Shown here: positions 11,301-20,544 of the stretch, piece by piece
How positions within the stretch are numbered: position 1 is the stretch's first letter
How the letters are laid out: each line of letters starts with the position of its first letter
Source: Madurella fahalii
Lineage: Eukaryota > Ascomycota > Sordariomycetes > Sordariales
NCBI GenBank assembly: GCA_029876055.1
Contig: CM056879.1
Location: 1,674,001 to 1,738,000 of the forward strand
DNA length: 64,000 nucleotides
Reading direction: 5' to 3'
The notes under the pieces: generated by a model
The model's database searches: none
The model's input: only the letters and a program-made list of their open reading frames with translations
What the model was told of the DNA's origin: nothing
Position numbers and translations under genes: made by a program

Positions 11301-11649
11301 TAAGAAGCTGTGCCATAGCCTCGTGGCCATCCCGTGTGGCCAAGATGAGTGCCGTCGATCTACCTTTGTCCTGAGCCTTCACGGCCATAGCGCTCGGCTT
11401 GGTATCATGCTCCTTGTCGCGAACCAGATCCAGAACAGAGGCTTTGTTCATATCGAGCGTGGGCTTGGAAAGATGCTCTGGGAGCTTGCCAAACGACCGG
11501 CTGCGGCTCGGCGGAGATGGAATATTAGCGGAGGAACTGAGGCCGGCGGAGCGCAGGTTCTCCTCCGCTGCACCCCTGTTGAGCCATCTGCCTCCCAAGT
11601 CCGTGCCATTGTCCGAGGCTTGAAGGGAAGGCGAGCGTTTTGCCGGCAT
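8338..11649 (-). CDS. Ankyrin-repeat protein with C2H2-like zinc-finger region (1103 aa)
   Basis: Single long frame. Residues 1-97 are Ser/Pro-rich. Residues 98-460 are eleven consecutive 33-aa ankyrin repeats (consensus STALIWASQNGHEAVVQLL-IDKGADVNAQGNY). A long acidic/Ser-rich linker follows. Around residues 740-810 there is a Cys/His cluster (ACPFWKLNSQTHDRCF ... RVKQHLLRKH ... YCQRCHAIFSNQETLDQHIQ), the C2H2-like module common in fungal accessory proteins, then the motif FAIWDIIFPGQPRPSSPYI. The C-terminus is Pro/Ser-rich, possibly disordered. The role is unknown; similar architectures occur next to fungal NLR genes. An upstream exon carrying an effector domain is possible, but I see none before 12.0 kb. 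Confidence 0.8.
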   Translation of the reverse strand: MPAKRSPSLQASDNGTDLGGRWLNRGAAEENLRSAGLSSSANIPSPPSRSRSFGKLPEHLSKPTLDMNKASVLDLVRDKEHDTKPSAMAVKAQDKGRSTALILATRDGHEAMAQLLIDEGADVNAQGNYGSTALIWASQNGHEGVVRLLIDKGADVNAQGNYRSTALIAASDMGREAVTRLLIDKGVYIEARDNSRSRALIQAPRNSYEAIVQFLIDKGADVNAHGNYRSTALIWASQNGHEAVVRLLIDKGADVKARDDYRSTALIRASQNGHKAVVQLLIDKGADVNAQDKYGSTALIRASENGHEAVVQLLIDKGADVNAQGNYGSTALIRASRNGHEAVVQLLIDKGADVNAQGNYESAALIWASQNGHEAVVQLLIDKGADVNAQGNYKSTALIWASQNGHEGVVRLLIDKGADVNAQDDYESTALIAASEMGREAVVRLLIDKGANVPSSNALGSHHSANMALHTSAQSSASDFKAAAPAGDALAKNPLLSMSEPLNGHRHWDLRLENQRFDGVDPSLHLCQSHVQPTSENETSDILQRFRHINGPCHSTNSSLGESEQDPMAHEARSGDQKTSDGDQPDDPPLPTAARRNSPDCAMDTPEEHSSGESSIEIESLSVSGVSEDELIWAPDPDDGISQFIDAAAHRLLGEYRRATIFPPPNEAGISTRSPATHGETPRVTHNPEPSRHHHQHLPGPHRKGKRAKKGRGQDSDDEESQKQQPKKQRVNATTEGKPTLLLACPFWKLNSQTHDRCFKRILSNTSRVKQHLLRKHSPNFYCQRCHAIFSNQETLDQHIQVQVVTCPCREYSFPQITYQQRLQLSTKSKTNLPEADQWFAIWDIIFPGQPRPSSPYIDAGLSEDLCRFREFAEADGPDIMTAEMQHRLQMTEIPAEQTTAILRQVISRCITLLFERWPPGRPSLPQPGDAAPSSATAMPSESPPAGSSGGQSSSNSIPAVHRETPPSSVVSLDRNAMMPGNTQQEEPLVAVPACEAQYAELSDGFQIQGEGIWQELWDWDQFQDMDMGIPSGMPGEMPDVAVAAAAPLVPQPTIDGTRQVSQSDAIPEASTPQARTTSAVPIAVSNPCSQGLEIVTEGIDPL
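10270..11358 (-). repeat. Tandem 99-bp repeats encoding 11 ankyrin units
   Basis: Eleven in-frame 99-bp units. Units 6-10 are almost identical at DNA level, for example the repeated block ending GCGTTGACGTCCGCCCC. Units 3 and 4 are the most diverged (VYIEARDNS, APRNSYEAIVQF). Such internal identity implies recent duplication or gene conversion. Confidence 0.92.
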
Positions 11650-12576
11650 TGCTTCTCGCCGAGCGGCGAGGGGTCATGAGGTAGGGAGGCAGAGTGAGTA
11701 ACCGCAACAAGGCATATAGATGACACACTGGATTCAACGAGGCTCGAATAAACTTCAAGAGGGCCATGCAAATGGATACACCGACAGTCAAGCTAGGGGG
11801 GAAACTGTTGTGAAAAGTTCGCGGTTCGAGAAGAGCAATCCCAGTCCGTAGATTGTTAAGAGCAAGGTAGTTGAGACTTTGCGAATGCGAAATCCCAATA
11901 ATTAAGAGCAGGCTGTGCTGCCAAGCCCTCATCATCAGCACAGCAGCAGCTGAACAAAAACCAACAGCACATTTGTGCTCATCCAGGGGCCAATCACGGA
12001 CACGCATACAAGACTTAATTGAGCACCTTAACGCTCAACCCTCTATTAGTCTAGATCTCATACTTGCGTTTGATCCATTCAATATGGTAATGGCAAACGC
12101 AAATGTGTATATCATGTCAGATTGTGGAGACGTGCGGGGTGAAGAAATTCGTCAGCATGGGCAGCTCTGTGGATGAGCTCCCGCTTGCATCATCGGGACT
12201 GAGAGAGTTGGCGAAGGACGGGAAATGGGGGGCTTTTGCTGCTGCTTCCTGAGGGCGGAGGCTGTGTCTGCCTCTGCCTGCGACGGGACTGCTCGATTGG
12301 CCGCTTGTGTCGCACCAAGCGGTACGGTTCTACGGCACAGCCGGCCTCACAGTTTTCTTCAAAAGGACAACACTAAGAGAGGAAAAGAGGCGTCCGTTTT
12401 TGGATCCCGAGACTTCCTGTTCTTTTGACCCCTCTTCCCCGAAAAGCTTTTAGCCGCCAGACTAGTAGTTGGTTCGGCGAATCCATGGTGTTGTATGTTT
12501 TTTCCCCGTTCTTTTTCTCACTCGCCATTGTTTGGCCAGGAAAGTACATTGCATGATCTCGAATTAGCGAAACTTC
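11650..12576. other. Intergenic, 0.9 kb
   Basis: Upstream flank of the ankyrin gene and downstream flank of the NmrA-like gene. Minus-strand frames here (11448-11771, 11525-12007) show no domain. No RNA gene is seen. Confidence 0.4.
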
Positions 12577-13917
12577 TCATGACCTATAGAATAAAATACC
12601 GATCGCTAAACCGAGGACAGCAAGTAACGGCTTTCCCTGCCACACCTCGTCCAGGAAATCTTGCATCTTGGTGAACCTGAATTCGGGCAGCAGCCGATTC
12701 CACTCATCCGAGACCTCCCAGGCCCCCTTAGCGCTGCTGAGAAGCACACCGACGAGGACGCTTTTCGCCATGGCCTCTACCTGCTCCTCCGACATTCCCA
12801 TGACGCTAGAATGGCGCGCCTTTATCGTTGAGGGCACTGTGAGCTTTCCGGCTTTGAGGTCTTCCAATTTGACCGCGTCCACCGAGAACGGGCCGCCTAC
12901 GACCCCAAAGTCAGCAATTAATAGCGATCAATTTCGGATCTTTGTTTGGTACGCGGTGGTTCGGGCCCCAACGTACCTCGGATCAACTCGCCAATCTTAA
13001 TGATCTCGGAGACGGCAAGATGATTGCCCCTAATGCCTCCAACAACTGGTCACACGCCTTCAAAGTCAACCGCTCGAGCTACAACGGCGGCCATGTCCTG
13101 AACCGTGGTGAAAGTCACAATCGGATTGTGCCCGTTGACGACGATGGCACGCCGGTTCTGCAAGTCGATAAAGGTATTTAGGGGCGTCACGTATTCAGCG
13201 GTCTTGTGAGGAGTTGCGAGGTAGTTTAGGAACAAGCCCGGCTGGAATAGGCAATACTCGAGGACCTGTGTTGTAATGTTTCAGAGACCGAGTGGTTGGA
13301 AGCAGGACGGCAACGATCCAGGGGCTCACCTTTCCGTTCTCATTGACACGTTTCAAGTAATCTTTGTTTTCGTCTTTGCCCGCCCACCAGGACATTGGTG
13401 CATGACGGCGGGCCTTTCTGCCAGCTTACTCTCTTGAAACGATCATAATGGCGCTGCGAGGGAGTGCATCCCACTTACCTAGCCCACTCGCTAGGTGCGA
13501 AGCGTTTCACGCCGGCGAGGACAGAGGCATCGATTAGGTACTTTTGCGCTTTGTTTCCGGGGTCTTGCAAGAGTTGGATGAACGACAAGACAACATCAAC
13601 GCCGCGTAGAGCTTGGACCAGCTCGTCTACGTCTTGATAGTCGACGCGGCGCCACGTCACTCCATGAAATTCGCTGTCAAGGGTGCTGATGTCCTGCATT
13701 TGCGTTAGGAGTGAAGCTTATTTCCAGTGGCCGAGCCGGGAATGGGATGCCCACTTTTCGGCTCAATATGGTGATGTCGTGCTTGTTGGCAGCAATCAGG
13801 ACGCTAATGACTTCCCGAGCAATTTCTGTAGAGAGTAGTTGTCAGTGGCCTCCCCGACCCTTCTATTAGAGTTGATATGTTACCACCTGAGCCGCTAGCG
13901 ATAGCGATCTTGACCAT
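12577..13917 (-). pseudogene. NmrA-like / isoflavone-reductase-like gene with in-frame stop
   Basis: Six exons reconstruct a 338-codon NmrA-type NAD(P)-binding protein: 13917-13884, 13825-13755, 13693-13479, 13417-13330, 13265-12977, 12896-12577, all with GT..AG introns and preserved phase. Seen are the start MVKIAIASGSG (Rossmann glycine motif), HDITILSRK, RRVDYQDVDELVQALRGVDV, FAPSEWAR and FQPGLFLNYLATPHKTAEYV. These proteins sense or reduce NAD(P)-linked substrates and often sit in secondary-metabolite loci. At 13052-13050 a TGA interrupts the frame between DFEGV and PVVGGIRGN, where the family usually has Trp (TGG). No intron of acceptable length removes it. The C-terminus ends in a hydrophobic stretch (LLAVLGLAIGILFYRS), perhaps a tail anchor. 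Called a pseudogene on one nonsense codon; a sequencing error is the alternative. Confidence 0.75.
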
Positions 13918-15351
13918 TGTGGCTGCGAATTAAGAAAGATGAAGAGGATCAAGATCACAAGTATTGAGATAATCTCATGATTTCTTATATATCCGTCGTA
14001 TGGTGAATTCTTCGAATACTTGTAAGAGTTTCCCTGTGTTCTTGGGGATATTCTCAACAAACGGGAGCAAATTGGCCAATAGGGTTCCAGGTTCGGTTCC
14101 CGAAAGTGGTAGCTCGGGGAATTTGGTCTATGGGGTTCACACAAATCAGAGATTGGGAGCAGGATAAGCATGTTACTGCTGATGAGCAAACCGTTAATGT
14201 GTTGCGTAGACTCAACAACTTCGTTTAACTCAGCTTTGAGGGCGCTAATCGCCCTATCGTACTCGCTCCGAAGCCATGCTGCAAGAGAGGTATTGAGCCT
14301 AGCCATGCCGCTCGAACCGAACAGCTCAATGAGACCTGAGACATTACTCAGCTGGCCTAGAACGAGGTGGCTTCGGATCGCGGCCTGCATCTTCTGGTCG
14401 TTGATGCTGAATTTTCCTAGGGTAGCCGGCACCTCACTAACAACGAAACCGGTAGTTTGAGGCAGTGACAGCAGGTTGGCCGCGATATCGGGGCTTGAAG
14501 ATGAAAGATGGGAAGGGACGATATCGGTCGAGACATCCAGATGACCGACAGCCACGGACGCTGTCAGCAGGGCGATGCTGCTTGTCCACCCAGCTGCCTG
14601 CTGATACCAGATTAAGATGCGAGAGATGATGGTTGCATGAACCATGACCCTATGTCCCGGCTTGGAGCATGGACATTGAAGAAGGCCACTGAGACGGCCT
14701 ATAGTTTTTTTGGTGAACTGAAGGACTCGATCCAGCGGAGCCGTAACCGTAACGGAGTTGGCGTCAGGGGCATGAAGATCGGGAGCCGGACAACCCCCGG
14801 GCGCAGCTGTGAAAATTTTGGCTTTCTTCGACAGCATCTAGTTGGGCATCCACACGTGTAGTGGGATCTAGGTAAGGCCAAGAGTTTGGGGTATCGAGCT
14901 GGGGCCAGTAATCAGGAAGCAGAACGGAGGATGGGCTCGATCTTGGCGGATCATAATGCCACTGGACGTTTTCGAACTGGCTGTCGGTGGCGACTCGGGA
15001 CTGCGAATTGCCACCCCCGGCGCATAGTGCTTGACTATGGGCATGCCGAAATCCACCAAGAACCACGTTGCCTTCGGCCGGTGACCGGGATAATGGGGTT
15101 TCATGATTCGCTTCGAGCGATGGAGGAAGGTTCCACGCTCCCCCTGGCTGGCCGTATTTCCTTCTCCCAGCCGGCGGTCTACCGTACCTGCGCGAGATGC
15201 TGTATTTGCAGTCGATACCGAGTTGGACGCAGCGACCGCATCTGGGTCGACCACGGTCGCATTTGACTTTAGACAATCCTCACGCGTCACGGGCGGACCT
15301 CAGTTTCCGTCCCAGCGTTAGCTGCGGCGCGTTCGGCGGCACAGATGTCAT
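13866..15351 (-). pseudogene. AflR-like Zn(II)2Cys6 transcription factor, zinc cluster destroyed
   Basis: Start ATG at 15351; exon 1 15351-14856, a 49-nt intron (14855-14807, weak donor GTGTGG, acceptor CACAG), exon 2 from 14806. The zinc-cluster half KVKCDRGRPRCGRCVQLGID and basic region SISRRYGRPPAGRRK are clear. The C-terminal part matches the AflR domain (RVLQFTKKTIGRLSGLLQCP, ISRILIWYQQAAGW). The first two cluster cysteines are lost: codon 21 is CGT (Arg) and codon 24 (15282-15280) is TGA, in the same open frame as the rest. The true 3' end is uncertain: the frame stays open to 13866, overlapping the NmrA-like start, so the functional stop was probably nearer 14100-14200. AflR proteins activate polyketide clusters; beside the broken NmrA-like gene this suggests a decayed cluster. 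Confidence 0.72.
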
Positions 15352-15794
15352 TTCCTCTCACGAACTTGACCACGCAGCTTCCTGCTTGGATTAGCAAACA
15401 ATGATCTCGTGGACCCTATATGCTCCCCCAAGATGCACCTTGGCAGGTGAAATCCGACTGAGCACTCGGTAAAACTCAGTCACCTGATTGATCACGTGGC
15501 GCTTAACTCCCCAGACAGTGATCACTTAATTGGTTCCCTTCCCAACAAGGTTCTGGTCCCTGGAAGTCCAGGTACAACATTGCGCAAAGCTCAACGACTC
15601 AAACATCGAGTAAATGCTCTATATATTAGGTATAATAAGCATTGCCGGACACATCTAGATTTCCTAGAAGCATTACTCGTCCGAGTCCATCTAGACCTTC
15701 ACTCATTTACATCAACATCCTCCTGGCTTCTCTATATATCTTCTCTATATATGAGACTATAGGACTTGCAAAATTGTCTGGATAGCGAGATAAC
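15352..15794. other. Intergenic between the regulator relic and TE remnants
   Basis: Becomes AT-rich toward 15600-15760 (TATATATC motifs). No gene supported; the 88-aa frame at 15496-15762 has no domain. Confidence 0.4.
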
Positions 15795-16087
15795 TGTCGG
15801 AAACACGGCACCTCTGAATCTTGGGAAAATGATAGTTTAGGATTTTTGTGTGTCTTGTCTTGCTTGATTGTCTCTGTCTCGATTGTGTGTGTTGTTCATC
15901 GTGTGCCCGCCCTATCTCTGCTGGAGAACTTGCTCCTTTTATAGACGAGATACACGTACAGGATGACGTCTGTACAGTGGCGCAGTTAGCTGCCAGTCTT
16001 CCTTAGCTCAATAGAGTACATGGGTTTGGCTCCTGCACTAGATCCTGTGATCCTGATCCTTTGGACTGGCACCTGACCCTTTGGACA
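15795..16087 (-). mobile_element. Solo LTR of a copia-type element (family A, reverse orientation)
   Basis: 293 bp from TGTCGGAAACACGG to CCTTTGGACA. It is the reverse complement of the LTRs at 21415-21685 and 26532-26815, sharing the stretches CTTTTATAGACGAGATAC and GGCGCAGTTAGCTG. Flanks ATAAC and GGTGC do not match, so the original insertion site has been rearranged. Confidence 0.8.
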
Positions 16088-16254
16088 GGTGCAAGCAAAC
16101 GGAGTTCGTGGTCTCCGGGAGGTAAAAGATCTCCAGCCCTAAACCCTCAGGATGTCTTTAGAGTTGAGAGGGTGTGTCAGATAAAATGCAGGTTTAGCAT
16201 CCTACGACTAACAATCGTGGAGCTCTCCACCTTTTGGGTGTTTAGTGTAGTTAG
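16088..16254 (+). repeat. Repeat R, first copy (continues at 16677-16692)
   Basis: About 167 bp nearly identical to 26935-27104 (CAAACGGAGTT, GGTCTCCGGGAGGTAAAAGA, GATGTCTTTAGAG). This copy is split by the insertion at 16255-16676 and resumes TTAGTAGTTTGCGACA. No coding potential. Confidence 0.85.
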
Positions 16255-16676
16255 TGAAATGGAGTGGAAAACACACATCCACTCCATCAACAAAACAACA
16301 AGATAATAAAACAAGGGGGGGGGCAACGACTGAGAAACCCGACAACAAACCAGGATTCCCAGCAACGCGGCTTGGACCAAAGTAGCAACAAAGATAGGCA
16401 GGACTCCCTCTAATCAGAGGGAGGCCGCAAAGACAGCTCCCAATGGAGCAAGCAAATCGAAAGAAAGAATTGGTTGAACTGTTGATCTTGATTGTTGATT
16501 GTCGAAGGCCGATAGTTAGGACAGTCTTAAATACAGAAAAAAAGTGGGTCCTCAGTCCGATCACCTGATCTAGCCTGGAGGGCCGGGAACCCGATACCCC
16601 GGACCTACACTGCCGAACACGAAGTCCCGGAGTTGTCTTAGAGCGCCATCCGGCCAGTGCACTATTCCCCACTTCA
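16255..16676. mobile_element. MITE-like insertion, 422 bp, TSD TTAG
   Basis: Comparison with the uninterrupted repeat copy at 27094-27114 defines the ends. The insert starts TGAAATGGAG and ends CCCCACTTCA, imperfect 10-bp terminal inverted repeats (8/10), flanked by TTAG at 16251-16254 and 16677-16680; the empty site reads TTGG. No transposase is encoded, so it is a non-autonomous DNA element. Confidence 0.65.
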
Positions 16677-16692
16677 TTAGTAGTTTGCGACA

Positions 16693-17320
16693 GTGATATC
16701 TAAGCTGGATATGCGTATTCGAACTCCAACACCTCCATCCTTAAGCCCAGATACGGCACTACCTTAGCTCTCTCAAACACTATACAACCCTCGAGAAGCC
16801 ACTTTACAATCAGAGCTTATCAAAAATCGAATATCCAACTATTATAGTAGCTCTCTAACACCTATACTGGCTGCTGTGGACCGATTAGCTAAAGGTACAA
16901 TGGTTGTAATGCATGAGGTTGCTCTTTTGTGTACGGAGGTCTCAGCACTTCGAAAGGCCAATGAGGGGCTTAGTAAGCGACGGAGAGCCAAAAAACACGT
17001 GTACGGCTTGGAGGGTCACTTACTGTACAGGAGGCACAGGATCTATTAGATCAGAAGGCTGTAGGTGAGCAGTTGGTCCAGGAAACGCGACATAATGGTG
17101 GTGGTGCAGGGGGGTCTCGTACGAAGATTCGGTGCTGTGGCGTATGCGGCAAGCCTGGGCATAATGCACGCACATGCAAAGAGGCTGTAGAATCGTCTGA
17201 TTCATCTGTTTCTGATTCAGATATTGTTATTTCCTAGTGTTGTGGTTGTGTAATTGAGGATTGTTGTGGTGGGGTGGTGGAAAGTGCGACACTCGCTTGT
17301 CTGCGACACTCGCTTATCAT
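16693..17320 (+). mobile_element. C-terminal remnant of a pogo/Fot1-type DDE transposase
   Basis: Conceptual translation gives the tail of a Tc1/pogo-class transposase: SSSLTPILAAVDRLAKG, MHEVALLCTEVSALRKANEG, LSKRRRAKK, a one-base frame change, LGGSLTVQEAQDLLDQKAVG, and a terminal zinc knuckle CGVCGKPGHNARTCKE before the stop at about 17238. A directly repeated GCGACACTCGCTT near 17290-17315 may be part of the terminal repeat. The DDE catalytic half is missing. Confidence 0.75.
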
Positions 17321-17739
17321 ATACGTTACGCCAGGTTGATAGTGGAATTTACAAGCTTAGGAGGTTTTGCAAGTTGACCGACAGTACCTCACCAAGCTCT
17401 TTCGCTCGCGTACGGCCTTTGAGTTGAAGCACAGGATGAGGGGTTTAAATTTACGTCTCCACGTTTGCTGGTTGGTGGTCATGTTGGGGCGGTGCAAAGA
17501 GAGAATGCCTCGCGATTCGCCAAGCCTGCAGTGGCGTTTGGGTGGTTATTATTTGGCAACTCTCGGCAGTGCATTGGCGGCAAAATTGTATGTACGTGGC
17601 TCCAATGAATGCTGCTGCCTTGAAGCCTAGTCTACTAGTTTGAGGATTAAAAAGTATGCGGTTTCCCCTTCCCTGCACTACTCGTTACCATTCATACATC
17701 ACATCAGTAATCAACTACGTTTGTTTCGTCCTATTTGCG
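17321..17739. other. Spacer between transposon remnant and next gene
   Basis: No supported gene. The 87-aa frame at 17367-17630 shows no domain. The last part is the promoter and leader of the gene at 17740. Confidence 0.4.
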
Positions 17740-20026
17740 ATGACTACTTATCAGATCCGCCTCGGGGACCTTGGTTTACAGACTGGTGCTAGCGATATAG
17801 TTGCTGCTTTTACCATTGCAACAGGAATCGGCGGATGGTTAGGAGGGCTAGAAGGCTTCAAAGGCCTGGCGCCAGGCGTGTTCACGATGGCTCGGTATGA
17901 CCAGTTTCGCCTCCGATATCGAAGAGCTTCGGATAGAAGATTCCAGTCTGGAAGTCGCCGTGTTGACCAACGGGGGAGTGAAAATACTGGAGGACGAGAC
18001 GAGTCCGGCTTTTGGGGGGGCCGATCGGCTAGGGCAGTGGCTCGCAGCTAACCTCTGCGCTCTAGCCTTTGTATGTGGCCCTGGAGCCGCTGTGAACTTG
18101 TTGCTCGAGGGCATGGTTCCGAATGTCTTTCCGCTGTTTGCCAAGGAGCATACTATGAAAGACAGTCTACAGAAGATCCTCCAGGACAATGTGGCGCGGA
18201 TATTGAACGAAGGGGCTGCTCACAAGCTCACTGCCAAGTTCATGGAAGTTACCGCAGATCTTCCGCCTGGGGACATGGAGCACATGCGGGAGCGAATCAG
18301 CGGAGAAGGCAAGGATGACCGAAGGGTGCAGAGCGAGACCGATTTTGTCGCCGGCTTTCTCTGGTGGCTGACCGCTGACAACGACTCGGAGCCGTATCTG
18401 ACACGCAGCGGAATGGTTATGAGGGCTGCTACATGTCTCAAATCCCTCGGCTGCTGGAGCAATCTCGCGAATGGAAAGACGTGGGATGGAGAAGGCCGGG
18501 TTCCGGTAGCTGGCAGAGCCCCAATCCTTGTTCTCGGTGGGGTGGAAAAAGCATCGAAGGTAGAGACCGACAAGTACGTCTTTCCGCCGGGTGTCATATC
18601 TCCCGGCCAACCTCCTGTGTATTACCGGCTGCCGGCCGTTGGTGGCGCCTTTGTCAATTCTTTCCACAACTTCGCCGACGTACGGGCCGAAGAGTGCCAG
18701 AACTGCTGGAACCGGACGAGGGCATTCGTGCGACGATCATTTGGGAGCAAGTGGACAGCCCCAGAAGCCGATGGGAAGAACGATATCGAGGTGCGCTTCG
18801 ATCGTCTGCACGCGGATGACGTGTGCGACAACGCGTTCGCCGTTACCCTAGCATGCATCTACTTCCCAGCAGCCGGTACAATCTTAGGGCACTGTTTCGC
18901 CGACATTGCCATGACACAGGAGGCGGTGGACATGGTCCAAGGGGCGGTCGACGCGATAGGCGGCTATGATGTACTGCCCCGCGCACTACAGCTATTCCGT
19001 GTCGTCTGCGCATGCGTAGTGCTGGCATTCGCGGAGTTGCTTGCTGGGTCAGAATTCGCGGCATTACGCCATGTGGCCTCACTGGATCTCGAGTGCTCCG
19101 ACTACCTTCAAATACTGGCTAAGACAGTCAACATCGGGCTTGCAGAAGACAGGACTGCGGGGGGGCTGCCGTTCTGGCAGGCTACAGCGCTAGTGGCAGC
19201 TGTGCATGCTGATACCGACGGCGAGGCAGTCGAGGCCCTCCGCCAACGCCACCTCCCCGGCGACCGTGCCGCCCTTCTCGGTCGGCGCGCCGGAATCTTT
19301 GCCGTTGTGCCACGGTTGCTAACCGACATGCGGCCCGCGGCTGCCGCCGTGGGACTAGTATGTCTAGACCGGCTTGTCGCCAACGTGCCATGCGATGAAG
19401 AAGGTTGGATTAAGGACGGAACGCCGCCAAAACCGTCATTTGAGTTCTCGAATGAGCCGGTCGAAAGTAAGCCTCTGGATCGCATCGGAGGCGAGGCCGT
19501 CTTCCCGCCATCTTGTCAGGACTTGGAGAGGCAGGACAGGCCGGCGACCCAGTCCTCATGGACAAAACCATTTGTCGGAGCTCCTGCCACGAGCACACCC
19601 GACATTCCACTTTACCTCGGAATAGAGAGGCCTCGGCACTACGGCGCCCGGCAAGTCCTCCTCTCGGGCCGAGTTAACGGGCAGATCATCGCCCAAGTCA
19701 GCGTAAAGGACGTCTTGCGCGTCCTTGTGCGCAGCATTGGCGTAGCTGCTGCTGCTGCCTGCCCCGGCCATGATAAGCAGCCTTCAATTAAAGTTCTCAA
19801 TATTTCGACATCGCAGTGGATTCAAAGGGATTTCCTACACCATGAGAGGTGGAATGTCTTCCTCCACACTAATGGAAACGCGGCTTGGACGCTTTTCGCT
19901 GCAGGGCAGACAGCTCATTACGGATCGTTGATCGTCCTTGGCTGTCCGCAATGTGCGCAACTTGCGCTTCGTAATCGTCCAAAGTTAGGCAGCGTCCCGT
20001 CCGCCCTGATAGGCTTTGGGGAATAA
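17740..20026 (+). CDS. Fungal protein of unknown function, about 744 aa
   Basis: Proposed exons 17740-17894 and 17947-20026; the 52-nt intron (GTATGA..CCAG) joins MTTYQIRLGDLGLQTGASDI ... FTMAR in phase to LEVAVLTNGGVKILEDETSP. The unspliced alternative starts at Met 17897 (709 aa). The protein is soluble-looking with several hydrophobic helices (FAVTLACIYFPAAGTILGHC, LFRVVCACVVLAFAELL). Near the C-terminus are LYLGIERPRHYGARQVLLSG and FLHTNGNAAWTLFAAG. I recognise no domain; composition and position beside NLR-type genes resemble lineage-specific accessory proteins. No stop or frameshift is seen despite TE neighbours, so it looks intact. A solo LTR lies 50 bp past the stop and may supply the transcript end. 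Confidence 0.65.
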
Positions 20027-20076
20027 TTATATAGAGAGATGTATGTTATGAAAAAAAGGTCGACTACCTAAAGGAG

Positions 20077-20544
20077 TGTCAAAAGGGTCAGGTGCCAAAA
20101 GAGGGTAAGATGACAAAAGTGTCAGATGTCAAAGAATCAGGGTCGAAGAATCTAGCGCAGGAGCTGTCAGAAGGACACTGTGGCAAAAGGGTTGGGTGGC
20201 AAAACAATCTGGGTCATGAGGACTAAGATTACTGAGGTCAGGACCACTGTGGCAAATACCGCTGTGATTCGGATTCACGGATCACAGTGATCAGTATCTG
20301 CGCCCAGATGATAGGTCCGTACGTGTGTGTCTGGAACCCGGGTCCGCAACTGCGGTACCGGACCAGTGTGGTCTAGAATGACCACGAGACCCGCATGCCC
20401 GGACCCGTATCCGTGGCCCCGGATCCGGGTGGCCCGGAAAATGGGGATAAGAGTAAGGTTCGCCCTCATCTAGAATGAAGAAGACAGAATCAATCACATC
20501 ATCAATTTTGAGTACCAACGTTCAGAGGTGCCGTGCATCTGACA
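20077..20544 (+). mobile_element. Solo LTR with perfect target duplication (AGGAG)
   Basis: 468 bp from TGTCAAAAGGGTCAGGTGCC to GTGCCGTGCATCTGACA, flanked by AGGAG at 20072-20076 and 20545-20549. Terminal sequences match the copia-type LTRs elsewhere in the window; the middle is family-specific (GACCCGTATCCGTGGCC). Confidence 0.88.

Noticed and set aside
10270..11358. Direct repeats as a CRISPR-like array
   Set aside because: Units are 99 bp, contiguous, without spacers, and encode ankyrin repeats in frame in a eukaryotic genome.
13050..13052. The TGA in the NmrA-like gene as part of an intron
   Set aside because: The nearest donor/acceptor pair would give an intron of about 30 nt, and removing it deletes conserved residues.
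14807..14855. Frame change in the AflR-like gene as a frameshift mutation
   Set aside because: A 49-nt GT..AG intron restores the frame, so this particular change is probably splicing; the stop and Cys losses upstream remain real lesions.
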